Source: Gymnorhina tibicen (Eukaryota; Chordata; Aves; Passeriformes; Artamidae). From it: DNA of 64,000 nt. Made by a program: the position numbers and the translations under genes. Where the stretch lies: the NCBI GenBank assembly GCA_013399875.1, contig VXAZ01009368.1, positions 959,086 through 1,023,085 of the forward strand, read 5' to 3'. A model generated the notes under the pieces. It worked only from the letters and a program-made list of their open reading frames with translations. It did not search any database and was not told the origin of the DNA. Positions 48,860 to 61,080 of the stretch are shown in pieces (the stretch's first letter is position 1; each line of letters begins with the position of its first letter).

Positions 48860-49480
48860 TTTCTAGTATTTTTGCATTAATAGAGCATATTTTCTTCAGA
48901 TATACCTATTTAACTAATTTAATTTCATTTGTAAAAATGTAGCTCTCTGAAAATTGTCAGTGATATGATAAAGCTAATTAAGACATGCATGGTGTTAACA
49001 GTTTCATTAGAGGAGATAATATTGCACAAGAAAAATAAGAAATCATTATGATGAATGCCTCAACATTACATTACATGTTAATGAAGTGTAAATGATCTAA
49101 TTATTTTTGAAAGAATACAGATTCGATTAAACTGTCGGAATTAAATTGGAAAGGACAGCCTATTGTACTTTTTATGTACAGACAAGTTAGCGTTAATTAG
49201 GCACAATCTACAGGAACAAATGAGGCACAACCCTCGGTGAACAATCATGTATCCGTTGCTCAAGGCAGGTTTCATAAAGAAATATATTAGGGAAAAAATT
49301 GTAAGTCAATTAAATACAGTGCTTTAGCAGTGGGAGGGAAAATGAGCAAAATCTCTGTTCCCTCCCCCTACATTTTGAGTGTTTATAATGCAATCACTCT
49401 GCCTGTTCTGCTCCATCACTAATTTCATAAATACTAATTTTGCTGATGAGACATTTTGATTGGTTTGCCATCTACTTTCC
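48860..49480. promoter_or_regulatory. Candidate conserved non-coding element rich in homeodomain sites
   Basis: About 600 bp of repeat-free AT-rich DNA packed with TAAT/ATTA cores, e.g. TAATTAA (48975-48981) and GTTAATTAG (49192-49200), with further ones near 49058, 49100 and 49430. An inverted CCAAT word (GATTGG, 49458-49463) lies near the right end. Of the blocks in the window this looks most like a developmental enhancer. No coding frame over 60 codons crosses it. Conservation was not tested. Confidence 0.4.
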
Positions 49481-50947
49481 ACAAATGACTTTCTGGAGGC
49501 AGCATGGATTTTGGATGGAATTCTTTTTCTTAGGGCTCTGTTCTCTGCTCTGGCCTAAGGTAAGAAGAATAAAATGAAACTAGTAGGCCTTGCAGGTGAG
49601 GAAGAAAATATTACTCAACCACTGTTTGACTTCACCTGGATGTTCCTGAGGGACTGATAGTTATCATGTGTAATTTAGCCTAAATCAAACCTAATGTTAG
49701 TTTTTTTATGCTAATTGTCATTTTCTCCCTGTTTCAAGAGCCCTCTAAAGACCCACATGCAACTGCAAACATGGCATTAAAGTGCTTTGAGGAAACAAAA
49801 TATCTACTTGGTTAGTTCATGCTGATTCAAAGGTCCTGGAGAATCTGGATATATCAGTAAGGTTCTTGAATATCTGGGTGTTTCATTCCGATGACACTGA
49901 GCTTCAAGGTTTTCCAGACTTGCACATTTAAGAAGTGGAGGCACACCAGCCTACTGACTCTTTACCTAGCTAAGGGAGAACTGAAAATGAAAAATAAACC
50001 TGCTGATATTGTTGTTAGTCAACTACTCTCAAAATTCAGTTGACCCCCATAAAGCCCAAGTGCCTAAAGCAGAGCTGAACAAGTTGTTAATGCACACAAA
50101 CTGATGTTGCTCTATGTATTGTTACCTGTACAACTTGTTTGTAGGAGAGTTGTAGATTATTGACTGGGACGTCCTCCGTGTGCAGAAAAGAAATCATAAC
50201 CCTACCCATCCTTATCCCCACGCTCTACCTCTCCTTCCCCTCCTCTTTTTTTAAATGAACCTAGTTTTTCAATGCTTACATACAAAGCAACATTCATAAT
50301 CTACACAGTTCACAAAGCATCTTGTGACAAGGAGTTCCACAGCTCCACAAACTACATTTTTGGTACTGTCACTTGCATGTACACATCCACGTGACAAACA
50401 CTAGAAGTTCATTCACATCAAAGGTTATTAAAAATAACTTTACTCCAAAAATTAATGTAACACAAATGAGATTTTGTGCTTGAACACATAATTATTCAGG
50501 AATTTTAATTCTATATAAAACACCGTACTAACATGGAAAATAAGTTATTGTACTTGTTCCTGATTTTTCAGTTGGATCTCACTGCTGAGTAAGGATGAGG
50601 TCCTTCTTCCTTTTGGCCCAGGCTACCAGGAGAGCACTGGACAGCTGCTGATTAGCTGGAGCACATCCAGCTATTTTCCAATATCCGAGAAATACATGTT
50701 TTATGGAAGAAGAGCACCACGCAGACCCAGATGGACCACCCCTTGGGCAGTTGTGTGGATGAGTGGCAAAACACACAGGTGTGCTGAGATGTCATTCTGA
50801 ACAGCTCAGATGCATCTTGTGGCCCTGGGCTCTGCTTGCTACGTCAAGGCTAATCTCCTCAACCTGACTACATGAATAGAGGCAGGACCAAACTTTCTGC
50901 AGTTAAAATGCCGCAGTGTTAATGGCTGTTTCCATCTGGTTTCAGTT

Positions 50948-50993
50948 ATTCCATAAAATAAAAAGCATAATAAATTCCATAAAATAAAAAGCA
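50948..50993. repeat. Two-copy tandem repeat, 26-bp period
   Basis: ATTCCATAAAATAAAAAGCA occurs at 50948-50967 and again at 50974-50993, exactly, with TAATAA between. A small recent duplication. Confidence 0.85.
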
Positions 50994-51064
50994 CCTAAAA
51001 GCATAATCATGGATAAAACCTACAGGCTGCGTAGCAGACATCTTTGTTGGAACCCTCATAACTA

Positions 51065-51077
51065 ATATATATATATA
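51065..51077. repeat. Short AT dinucleotide repeat
   Basis: Alternating A and T for 13 bases. Simple sequence. Confidence 0.65.
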
Positions 51078-51249
51078 ATCAGTGCCATAAAACATAAAAC
51101 ACGGTATTTTGCCAGGAACTTATAAAGATATTAGGGATTATTCTCGTTACCCTAAGTAGATTAAGAGGATAATCAATTCCATGTAATATTTGTTAATCTT
51201 ATGTATTATATAGTCACATTCAGCTTTTTGAAATTACTTTTGCCATAAT

Positions 51250-51735
51250 TATTTCTTCTCTCTGTTGTGTATAGCACAACAGAAAGCTATTCCTATCATA
51301 AGATTCGATATGCAATAGTTAACCACAATATTTTTCTCACAGCTCCTACTGAGTCCATCCAAATGACAAATTATGTCCTTTTATTAATAGAGCACTGCAC
51401 AGGCAGATCAGGGGATCACTTCCAGAGTGCAATACCTCAGAAAGGACTAACAACCTCAATGGAATTGGTGGGAAACAAGCCACAAAACAAGGGTTAGGTC
51501 CTGGGTTCAATGTAAACACCAGGTAGATCAGCCTTCGCACACCAGTTCTGAGACAACAGAAGGGCCACAGCAGTATGCCCAGTGTTAGGAGGCAGATGGA
51601 TTTAATCTGATATTTTCTTTTTATAAGCTGTCCTTCTGGATCACACAGAACTGAGGAGGTACCTTTGTACCAGAATCCTATGGGACTGGAGGTGACTTCC
51701 TGCAGCACCTGCCTTTCAGGCAATGGCACCATCCA
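51250..51735 (-). mobile_element. Possible old retroviral LTR, reverse orientation (weak)
   Basis: Read on the minus strand, this block has a TATA-like CTTATAAAAAG (about 51630-51620), and about 240 bases later an AATAAA within CTATTAATAAAAGG (about 51389-51376). That is LTR-like spacing. It also holds a 128-codon open frame (51732-51346) in GC-richer sequence than its surroundings. A GTTGTG-TATAG-CACAAC inverted repeat lies at its left edge (51264-51280). No clear TG/CA ends or target duplication were found and the frame has no domain that I recognise. It may instead be unique DNA. Confidence 0.22.
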
Positions 51736-52250
51736 GTCTTACATCATGCAACCATGAAGGTGGATTCCAAAAAAATGTTTGACTCTTTCTACCCATTACA
51801 TGGACAGAAATATGTTCCAGCACAGTCTCACTTCTCTGATGTCTATGTCATCTGCTAGTTTCTGTTGTAAATGTATTCATAGGAGGGATGTGCCCACTGG
51901 TTCTGTGTCAACATTGTCCTTAAGCTTTAAGAACTGTTCTTCTGCTAGTGTTTACCTTTCTGATCCACCTAAAGAGATAATCATTTCCCTGCTCAGCTTT
52001 GTTTTGCCTGGCTAAACATAGTTGGCTCTTCTATCTTTCTTCCATAAGTGGGAATCTCCATTCTCCAGTGACATAATGATCCTTCGTGGTACATCTTCTA
52101 GTCTGAGCTCATTTGTTTCAGACAAGGGCAATAACAACTGAATATGAAATTTTTGGTGAAGTCTTGTTGATGCAATAAGAACTTTGAATAATTTTTCTAA
52201 ATTTGTTAACTTTGATTTTCCATTAATATTTCTCATATCTAATTTTGGAC

Positions 52251-52280
52251 TTCTGTTAGGTTAGGTTCTGTTAGGTTCCT
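52251..52280. repeat. Two-copy 15-bp tandem repeat
   Basis: TTCTGTTAGGTTAGG is followed by TTCTGTTAGGTTCCT (13 of 15 identical). Confidence 0.75.
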
Positions 52281-55200
52281 CAAAATGCTGCAAACAAAAG
52301 GGGAAGATCAGAGAAAAAAAGAACAAGGCTACAAAAGCACCTAAAATGCTTATTGTCTGGATGTTTAAATCTTAGAAGCAACTGTTCCTACTGTGCTTAT
52401 GTAGATACAGCCTGAGTCATCAGAACTTTAGCAATGGCTGGGATCTGAGAGTATGTTTCCCTTTCGACTACTAGTTTCTAGTGTGCTTGTTGCTGTGAAG
52501 CTCCTGCCCCATTCATGCTCATATTCTGCTTCAAATGTATAGATACTCTAATAAGCTGTAATTTTAAGTATTAATTTTTACTCTTTCATTTTTTCATGAA
52601 TCATTGTGGTAATAGTAATCAAATTTATTGTCATTGTAATTTGAAATATAATATGGTCTAACTAACTCAAAAGATTAAGTTACATTTTTCAGATTGATTT
52701 TATTAACCCAATGCATTCGTTAATTCCCTGGATGAAACATAATATGTTAACGAAGCATTTATTTTATAAACATACCAAAAAATACTAAAAAAACATTACT
52801 CAAAACTACTTACAATATCAGGATTCATCCAACAGCTTTTAAAACATTTTAAAATTTGATACAAATAATTAAACATTAATATAATCCAAAATTTTCAGGT
52901 TTTCTAAGGGAGTATCATGTATCTGGGAGGACAATTTGAGACCAACAATACATTAAACATTATGCATACTGAAATGAAGAATAAAACATTTTACTTTTTT
53001 GCTTTCATGTAGTACCGTAAAAAAATCTAGCAACATTGAGTCAACAACATATACAGCTACTCAAATGGATCTGTGCAAAGTCCTATATGTATAGTTTCAG
53101 GCTACTAACAGAAACTTCTGATACTTTAAATTAAAAAATAAGTAACATTTTACTTTCATATACATGCACAAAACTTGATTTCAAATGAATAATGTAAATA
53201 TACTAAATAGAACAGTGAAAATTAATTTTACATCTTCTAGATATTGTCTTTATGCAGTGCAATATTTTTGAAGAGACCCAAACAGTCTATCATTGCATTT
53301 CGGTTTATTGCCAAATATGGCTTTTTTAAATAGCAATGAAAATGGCAGAACTGGATAGACAAGATTTCACACTTGAAAATTTATGAAATAACTTGCTGTA
53401 TGAAATCAGGTCCAGCTAAACATCTCATCTTCTTCTACATTTTAAGAGAGTATGCTTAATTTGAGAGGAGTACTCAGATTTCCGAGGTGATTTGAGGCTT
53501 CTCCATTGACTAAGAAGTGTTTTATTGGAATTTTGTACATTCTGTAGCCAAAAGCCATGTTTCTTGAAAAAGCATGAGCAAAGTTAAAAGCAGACTGAAA
53601 GAAGGTACACAGTAGAATCTGAAGGGAACTGCAAAAAATATGTATCTTCTGCTTACAAACATTTATGCAAGCATCAGGTTTCTTCAACCAGAGTAGCTTT
53701 TTCGCACCACTTTTGTATTCTAACACTTCCCGAAGCATTAATGAAAAGTGGAATCCACAAGCACTACTGAATGCGATACAGAAGCATCAGCCACTTAATG
53801 AATTGCAGTGTATTTGATTAAACTATATGAGTAATTTGCATGTAGTAGGAAGTAATGACCATCCCATTTGATGTGCATTAGTGTTCCAATTTCTCCTCAC
53901 TGCCTCTATTTTCTCTGCAGTAAAAGCCCAGTCACATTTTGCAGGAAACCAACTCTCTTTCCTACCACATTTGTCAAAAGAGCCAAACTCCTGCAGGCCC
54001 TTTGCTAGAATGGACAATTTCGGGAGCTATAGTGACAATGAATAAAGAGGTCAAAGTACTTGACTGGATTTATGGTACATTAAGAGACTGCTGCAGCCAT
54101 GGTGGTGGAATTAGGGCAGCCATTTAACTCAGCTACAGGGACCAAGATCCCAAGGTGAACATTTTGTGGTAAGTTGCAAAGTGTCTACAAAATATCTCTA
54201 CAATCCACATGCTGTAATCTTTCTCGGCTTGGAGACTTCTAATAGGGTTAGTAGTAAAACTCTAATAAGATGATGGCCCTATATGGTATGTACCTTGAAT
54301 CCCTTGAGAGCTTTTTACTTATCTGTAAGACATTCCCGCAAGTTTAATTTTGAAAACCTCCACTGTGGTAATGATTCCTCATGAACTATGATACTATTAT
54401 ATATACTCCGTAAGCTTTTAATATAACAGTCTCCACCTAAATGGATTTCCTCAATGGAAAACAGATTTATTTTTAACTTTATGACTTCTCATACTGTAAT
54501 TTGATAACTATAATGCCAATAGGTTAATCATATTGATGAAGTACCCAGAGAGACTGTATTTAACACCGCTTACCCTGTGGAAAAGTAACCTGATTTACTG
54601 GAAACCTTTTCACCTTTAGTGGCAGGGGAATAACTGCTAGTTTGGCCCTGTGTTCAAACATATAATTCCATAGGCTGGCATGTAACCCAAAGGCAATATT
54701 ACCACTGAAGGATTGATCTGAATTAACAAGCTTTAAAAAGGGGGAGGGGAAAGAGCACATGGAGAGGGAAAAGAGGGGAGAGACAAAGAGAGTTCTATGG
54801 CAGGCAAGTACACATTTGGTATCTTTCTTTGTATATGAAATTCTCTTTCAGATTGTTGTTTGGGCAAATTATTTCTTCTATGGAATCAAGATAATTGCTA
54901 GCTCCTTTGTAAGTTTTCTGAACTCACATGGTGGATATTAGCTGAGATTTTTATTTGTAAAGACCTGCACAAGATGAATGAAATGTTACTTAGTGCGTAT
55001 ATGTAGACTAACAAACAATTTCCTTCAGGAAAATAAAGGATCACTAGTAAATGTCTTTCTTCTGAAACGTACAGCTGCAAGCAATTTGTTCAGTAGTTTT
55101 ACCGTGTATCTGGGCAATTTGCAGAGATCAAACAGAATGCAAAGGTGGCCTTCATTGCATCAGTCCTCTGTCTCTCTAGGAATGCAGCAGAAGTCATCTT

Positions 55201-57254
55201 AAACTCAGCAATGCTCTTCCCATACTCACCGAAGCACATGATTACAGGAGCTGGAATACCTGCAGACTACCAGCCATTGGATTATAGGATTGCCAGTAAT
55301 GGAAAAGGATAGCCTGGAGTATCTCCCTCCTTGAAGCAAATTGTACTTCAAAATAAATTTACTCTTCATTACCTGAGACTTACTTTCTCTGGGAGACAGC
55401 CATCCTTGTAACACAGCACGTACTACTGAATTTTCAGGCATTGGTGAAATATGTACTCTGTTAAATAATACTAAATAACCTGGGCTGAAATCATGGGTAT
55501 AAGAGAGACAGGGAAGCAGATTACTTTTCCTTATAAGGCACTTAATTACTCTAAAAATTGTTCTTAAGCTGCTTTTGTGTCTCATCCCGGTCTTTTGATG
55601 AGAAAATGAAAATCATCACAAAAAAGAGAGCAGACAACATGGAAATTCTTGTTCAGAGGTGTACCAGACATCTAGCTTGTAGGACATATCTCGCAGTGAT
55701 GGTGGGAATGTAGGCAGCATGATATCTGGGGTGACACTGCTGGTGCTCAGCACTACAGTGTTGTGGCCTGGGGTCCTCAGAAGGAGTTAAGCCTCATACC
55801 ATGCTGAACTCTACTTACTACAAGTTGTAATGCTTTAGTTTGAGGCTTACGGAGGATTCAAAGGAGGGCAACCTGGACTGGAGAATGATAGGGATGTAAG
55901 GAGTTAACTTTTTTAAGCAGGTAGGCAAGAACAGTTTATAGTGCTGACGGATGGCTAAATGCCATAGCACCACTCTTGATTTATTTGCTTCTCTTATGCA
56001 GCCTTGAATTTCAGAGGGAGACAAGAAGCTTAATTTAGCTAAAGGAAGAGCACATTTGGGACTTCTGCAGCTCAGTTGTTTCCTCGATCTGCAGAAAAAG
56101 GCAGAGGAGCTGTGGGGGGCAGCATTGTCAAGTGCACCCACCAGTGCTATCAGTGCAATTTTTATTTCAGCATAATTGAAAGAAGACAATTATGACTCAT
56201 TCAGTTAAATATAAGATATGGAAAGGGCAACATAAATACATGGAAATAATAATGGTGCATTGAGTTTCAGATGAAAGAAGAAAGCTGATCTCTTGCCAAT
56301 ATTTATGATATGAATCATAAATTTTGCAATAGTTGACACTCCTTTAATAGCCTCTGTTATGGAAGTAAAGCAAAAACACAGGGGAATTTCTGTTCTGTTT
56401 CATCTGTAGCAGCTTTACAGATATATTATGGACATGAACTTGGAAAATATGAGCCCTGCAGAAGGCAAATAACAAAAGAAATGAGGAAATTTATTCGTTT
56501 TCCAAATCTTATTGCTGTTACTTGAGCCTTGGAATTCTGAAACTTGGCCTTTTGAAAGTTTGGGTATGGGCAGGCATTCTGTAGATAAGAAAAGAAGACA
56601 CAGGTAGATGTAACACCCCTGAAGCCAACAATGATATTTTAATATGTGAGGCAAGCATTAGGCCTGGAGACCCTGGTCCTGTATTTGCTGTCCACTGTAC
56701 CAAACTCTCTACTCTCAAGGAGAAAAACCATGGTTTCCTCAAAGATTTTACCATCTAATGGTACAATAAGAATCTAAAAGGTTGATGTAACCAAAATAAT
56801 GGGAGGTGAAGCACAAAGTAATGCTGAGGTAGTCATGGACAGCATAAGGAACTGTGGTCCAGCATGACTGTCAGGGTATTGGATTCTTAGGGTGCTGGAA
56901 TTTTACTCTGAGTTACATCAGCTTTGCTTTTGTCACAGTCCCTCTTTCCTGACTCCTCTTGATTTTTTCAATTAATGAACTGCAATCCTTGTTGTTTGAC
57001 AGAGGAAACAAACAAGAGTATATGTAAAATATGTTTGGAAATGGATTTGCAGTACTCAAGCTCGCACTGAGCTGAGTCCTTCATCAGAAGCTAATTTAGA
57101 GAAGTGATTACTTATGCATGTCCACTGGGGCCCTCAACACGGACCTATTCCTAATAATTAGTGGTAACAAAAATAATGTGTAGTAAAAAAGAACAGCATT
57201 CTACTTGCATAATGGATTAAGGTTTTACTTTTCTAAACTAGCTTAAGATCCACA

Positions 57255-57293
57255 ATTTAATTTTTAATTTTTAATTTTTATTTTTAATAATTT
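57255..57293. repeat. TTTTTAA-type simple repeat
   Basis: Repeated AATTT/TTTTTAA words over about 38 bases, fully A/T. Confidence 0.75.
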
Positions 57294-58717
57294 GATAGGA
57301 TAAAAGGCAATATATATTTCTGATGATTCCAAATATGGTTCAGTTTTCACCTGGTGGCAGACAGGCACTGATTGTTTCATGCCTTTGCTGACTGGTCTAC
57401 AACTGTCCTCTTGAAAATCTTGATATTGACTCTGTTATTTGCCAATATCAGTTCCCAAATCGCGGAAAGCTTTAGGGTAAACAGCACACCCCAAGTCAGG
57501 CAAGTCAGGACAGCACCAGAGAGGAGACATCACCTTTTTTAGATGTCTCAGGATGAACCTGCGTTTCTTTTCCAGTATTTGGATTCAGTGTCATGGTTTC
57601 AGCCAGCAATCCCTGTTCTGTCCACAGAACTGCCCTATTCTGCCTCTCAACGGGAACAGACATACTCAGTGTGCAAGGCTGAAAATTAATTTCCTTCTCT
57701 CCTGAGAGGATTTTCTGATTTCTGCTGAGTTTTTCTTGAAAAACTAGTAACATCTGGGAAAGACGTTCAAAAAGGACTAGTGTTAAATGGGAAATACAAT
57801 GTCTGAAGCTGTGTTGTTTTTAAAGATGGAAAAAGTGAACTGGTAATTGCAAAGGTGAAAGAGGAAATAATAAAATCTGTTTCAGGGTGAAAGGACAGAA
57901 ATATCCAGAGTCACTAGTTTTTAGAAATTCTCAAACTCATCATTGGTGTCCAGTGCAATGGAGGCTGGTAAGTGTAAGCTTTTGCTACTGTTAGAGAACG
58001 TGTGACCAGGCAGTTCTGCACTTTACTGTCACTATCTCTGTTTTTCTAGAATCTCTGCTCTAGAAAGGAGGCTCTCAATGCAGAAATTGGATGCAAAACC
58101 TGAGGTTTTATTGCAGATGTAATAAAAGAGTGTTCATGGAATAGTAAAAACCCAGAAACATATGACCCAGAATTACTGGTACTACACTTAGAGAAGTACT
58201 TTAAGAAGTGTTTAATTCACTGTTTGACTGGTACTTGAGAAAGTGGAATTTTTTTTTATAGGAGGAAATGTGCTGTGTTAAATTGTTCCATCCCTGCTGT
58301 GCTGACAGATACCTTGTCTCTTGCTATTGATTGTTGTGGTTGTGGCTCTAGAATAGGGCTTGCCAAACTATTTACAGTGAAACTAAAAATCCCCAAAAAT
58401 TCAGGCACTTTGAATCGCATTTCAGCTTTATGAAATGGATTTATTTCACAAATAAGAAAATGGTATTTACCTTTTAAGCTTCAAAATTAATACCAAAACC
58501 CAAGTGGAAACAATGTGGATGGAAATATTCACAGGCCTCAGTACTCTTGCAGATGTATGCTTTGCAATGTGAGATATTTTGTGTTCTAAAATGCAAAAGT
58601 TCATTTAAATTTCAAATATTTTAACAGCTAATGCAGTGATTTCAGTCCTAGTGCTCAAGTAGCAATTAATTCAGAATAAGATTTGTTAAATTAAATTTGT
58701 GCCACAATGCCAACTAC

Positions 58718-58761
58718 ATTCCATATTATTTCATGCTACTGGATATTCCATATCATTTCAT
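58718..58761. repeat. Two-copy repeat, 27-bp period
   Basis: ATTCCATATTATTTCAT (58718-58734) and ATTCCATATCATTTCAT (58745-58761) differ at one base. A local duplication. Confidence 0.7.
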
Positions 58762-59324
58762 AGATGATTTTGTCTTCTGGATAGCAGACAAGTTTGCTTT
58801 CTTCAGTTGCCTGCCCTATATGACTTACAGCTTGTTTATGTGCAGTTGCAGGCAGGTGGTAGGGATATCAACCATTTGGGAAAGTCACAAGTTTTGGGAA
58901 ATCCTGTGACCTGGGGTTAAGCTAAGAGTACTGAAAGTGAAGAAGAGACAGGAGATGACATAATGACACACCAAAACTTGTTTGTCAACAGCAGTCTTGT
59001 GGAAAGGCCCTGTGCTAATGATTGGTTTGAAAACTTCCAAAGGTTTGTTGAAGAGCATCTATTGGGGGAACACAGAAGGAAAAAGGAGTAGGAGGAACTG
59101 TCCCCTATGGAGAAGGTGCAAAACTGCTGTAAAACAGCAGATGAAAATATCACAATGCAACTATTCTGAAACAAATGTGTATTGTAACCCAATCATGAAG
59201 TATAGCTGAATAAGAAGTGGTTGATGCTGCCTCTAGATAAATTTCATCCCATACTGCTGTCCTGTATGCTTTGAGTTCAACCAAATATCTTTTGGTTGAA
59301 AAAATCTTGCTTTCATAAGATGTG

Positions 59325-59343
59325 CATAGATAGCTATAGATAG
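59325..59343. repeat. Short GATA-rich repeat
   Basis: ATAGATAGCTATAGATAG-type sequence. A tiny simple repeat that also contains two AGATAG (GATA-like) words. Confidence 0.5.
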
Positions 59344-59842
59344 TGCCCTGATGGCACCATGGTGAACACCCATGTGGCTTGTGGGACCTGTATGAGATCT
59401 TCATGCTACATTTTATATGGCTGGTTAAGTGGATTCAGTATAATTAACTTTGGAAAGTATTTAAGGCATTATATAGCACTTGCCAGTATATGATGAGGAG
59501 CATTTTTAATTTCCTCATTGGCTCACGCAGAGCAAAACCCACTTATTGTTGTCCTGTCAGACAATGTTTCAGTACAATGCACACAGGCTGAGTTATGCCA
59601 CCAATGATATCGAAATCCTCTTGGAAACCTGGGGTGAAGGGCAAGAGTGGCAGTGTTCTAGCATAGCACCTTTGTCAGCAGGAGGCATTTTATTCCCACT
59701 AATAATAAAGGCACAGAAGGCATCACTAACACTGAGTCAGGCAGCATTCTACACTGGTACAACAGCCATCCATCTAGATGGTGGGCATAGAGAAAGCTCA
59801 TCTTGAAAAACAGACCCACTAAACACAAGCATATTCATGTTT

Positions 59843-59847
59843 CAATC
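59843..59847. repeat. 5' target-site duplication (CAATC)
   Basis: CAATC immediately precedes the TG start of the LTR and is repeated exactly after its CA end. Confidence 0.85.
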
Positions 59848-60506
59848 TGTCTAGGGGTGACTTTATGCTGTTGTATCCTCTATCACTGCTCTATGCCCAG
59901 ACATGATTTCTGAGCCTTTCTATGCCTTTAAAACTGGATGCAAGAGACAGAGAAAAAAACTGAGCGAACTTTTCAAAACAGTTTGTGCTTCAAGGACACA
60001 GAGATTAGCTACTGCTGCTGCTGAGGAGCGGGGGAAGATCTCTTCTGGCTTTTTCAGTCAGTTTATTTCAGCTCTGTTTCTTCGGAGAGAGATGGAGAGT
60101 TGAGGTTTTTTTTCCCTGGGACTTCGGCTTTTTTCCTCTTCTTCTCTTCTGGACTTGTTCAGAACACCAGAACATCAGAACCCCACTGGGGGACCTTCCA
60201 CCGGCCTGGAGGGGGGCCCCCCACGCTGACCCAGCTCCGAGGAGGAGGAGAGAGACCACACCCACAGAAGGACTCTAAAATCTTTCAGGTTCTCTCTCCA
60301 GAGTGAGAGATTTTATTATTTAGCATTATTATTATTATTTTCCTGTGTGTTTGTTAAATAAATAGTTTTTTTATTTTCTCCTTCACTTTCCTCCGAGGAA
60401 ATTTTTTTTTCCCCAACCCGGTTGGGGGGAGGGGTGGTTGTAACTTGCCATCCCTTGAGGAGACGTTCCTTTGGATGTTTCCCTGAATTTGGCCTAAACC
60501 ACCACA
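59848..60506 (+). mobile_element. Complete solo LTR of an endogenous retrovirus (second family)
   Basis: This 659-bp LTR begins TGTCTAGGGGTGACTTTATG and ends GGCCTAAACCACCACA. It is flanked by identical 5-mers CAATC (59843-59847 and 60507-60511), so its borders are fixed to the base. It has a TTTAAAA promoter-like word near 59928, a GC-rich centre (60180-60255), and an AATAAA signal (60357-60362) followed by T-rich sequence. The GAGACGTTCCTTTGGATGTT and AAACCACCACA end, and the 5-bp duplication, fit an ERV-L-like family known from songbirds and other birds. No internal genes follow, hence a solo LTR. It retains TTA repeats (60314-60340) and many CpGs, suggesting moderate age. Open frames inside it (up to 68 codons) are chance. 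Confidence 0.9.
60357..60362 (+). other. LTR polyadenylation signal AATAAA
   Basis: AATAAA within GTTAAATAAATAG, followed by a long T-rich run, marks the probable end of the R region of this LTR. Confidence 0.65.
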
Positions 60507-60511
60507 CAATC
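60507..60511. repeat. 3' target-site duplication (CAATC)
   Basis: Second CAATC copy directly after the ACCACCACA end, confirming a 5-bp duplication. Confidence 0.85.
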
Positions 60512-60529
60512 TTTGGTTAATAACAGTTT

Positions 60530-61080
60530 TATTTACTTCTGAGTCGTGGACGGCTCTTCAAAGGACTGCTGCTACTACCTGTAAACATCTAGAACACATT
60601 TCTCAGGGAAAATATTTATTGATGCTTCTTTTATCAGAAATGTCACTAGAATAAAATAATTTTCCACCACATGAGTTGGCTAAAATACAGGCATCGTGAC
60701 AGAAGCCAATAATTCAATGTAAGATATTGATGGTCACACACGCCGCTTTCCATTTTGAAAAGCAGCATCATTCTGTGAGGTGCATGAACAGCCCATCCAT
60801 CATTCCTAGCACATTAGGGATCCCTGCTATGTCACAGAATCTCTTTTTGATGTGCTATCACTGTTGTTGGCTACATGGCAAATTACTATATTTAGTGTAC
60901 TGCCTAACCAAATCAGCTGTGGCCGGTGTGAAAATTGGAATGTTATTTCCTCCTCAATCCCTGCTAGGTTACAGCTAAATGTCTGGAGAGCACAACTGAC
61001 AGAACAAAACAATTGCCCAGCGTAACAGTACAGAACATGAACACTGAGATACATAAAGACCCACATGATGTGCTCCACAA
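60530..61080. promoter_or_regulatory. Candidate conserved non-coding element adjacent to the LTR
   Basis: Repeat-free sequence that starts about 20 bp after the LTR's duplication. It has a few CpGs (GAGTCGTGGACGG, CACACGCCGC), a CCAAATCAGC word and a CAAATTACTATATTTAG word. Texture resembles the candidate enhancers at 31.99-33.31 and 48.86-49.48 kb. No open frame of interest. Inference only. Confidence 0.3.

Larger units (their letters stand above)
49481..51249. other. Unique non-coding DNA
   Basis: No gene recognised. Contains a two-copy tandem repeat (50948-50993) and a short TA repeat (51065-51077). Confidence 0.55.
51736..59842. other. Unique AT-rich non-coding DNA
   Basis: Over 8 kb with no recognisable gene. 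Small repeats occur at 52251-52280, 57255-57293, 58718-58761 and 59325-59343. Open frames reach 123 codons (55818-56189, minus) without domains. The CATGGTTTC word near 57592 is too short to call an LTR. Confidence 0.55.

Noticed and set aside
57590..57670. CATGGTTTCAGCC word as the start of another LTR
   Set aside because: Only a dozen bases resemble an LTR end and the rest does not follow any family that I know.
60834..60850. CACAGAATCTC as a CR1 tail
   Set aside because: The 8-mer does not repeat and the flanks carry no CR1 3' sequence.
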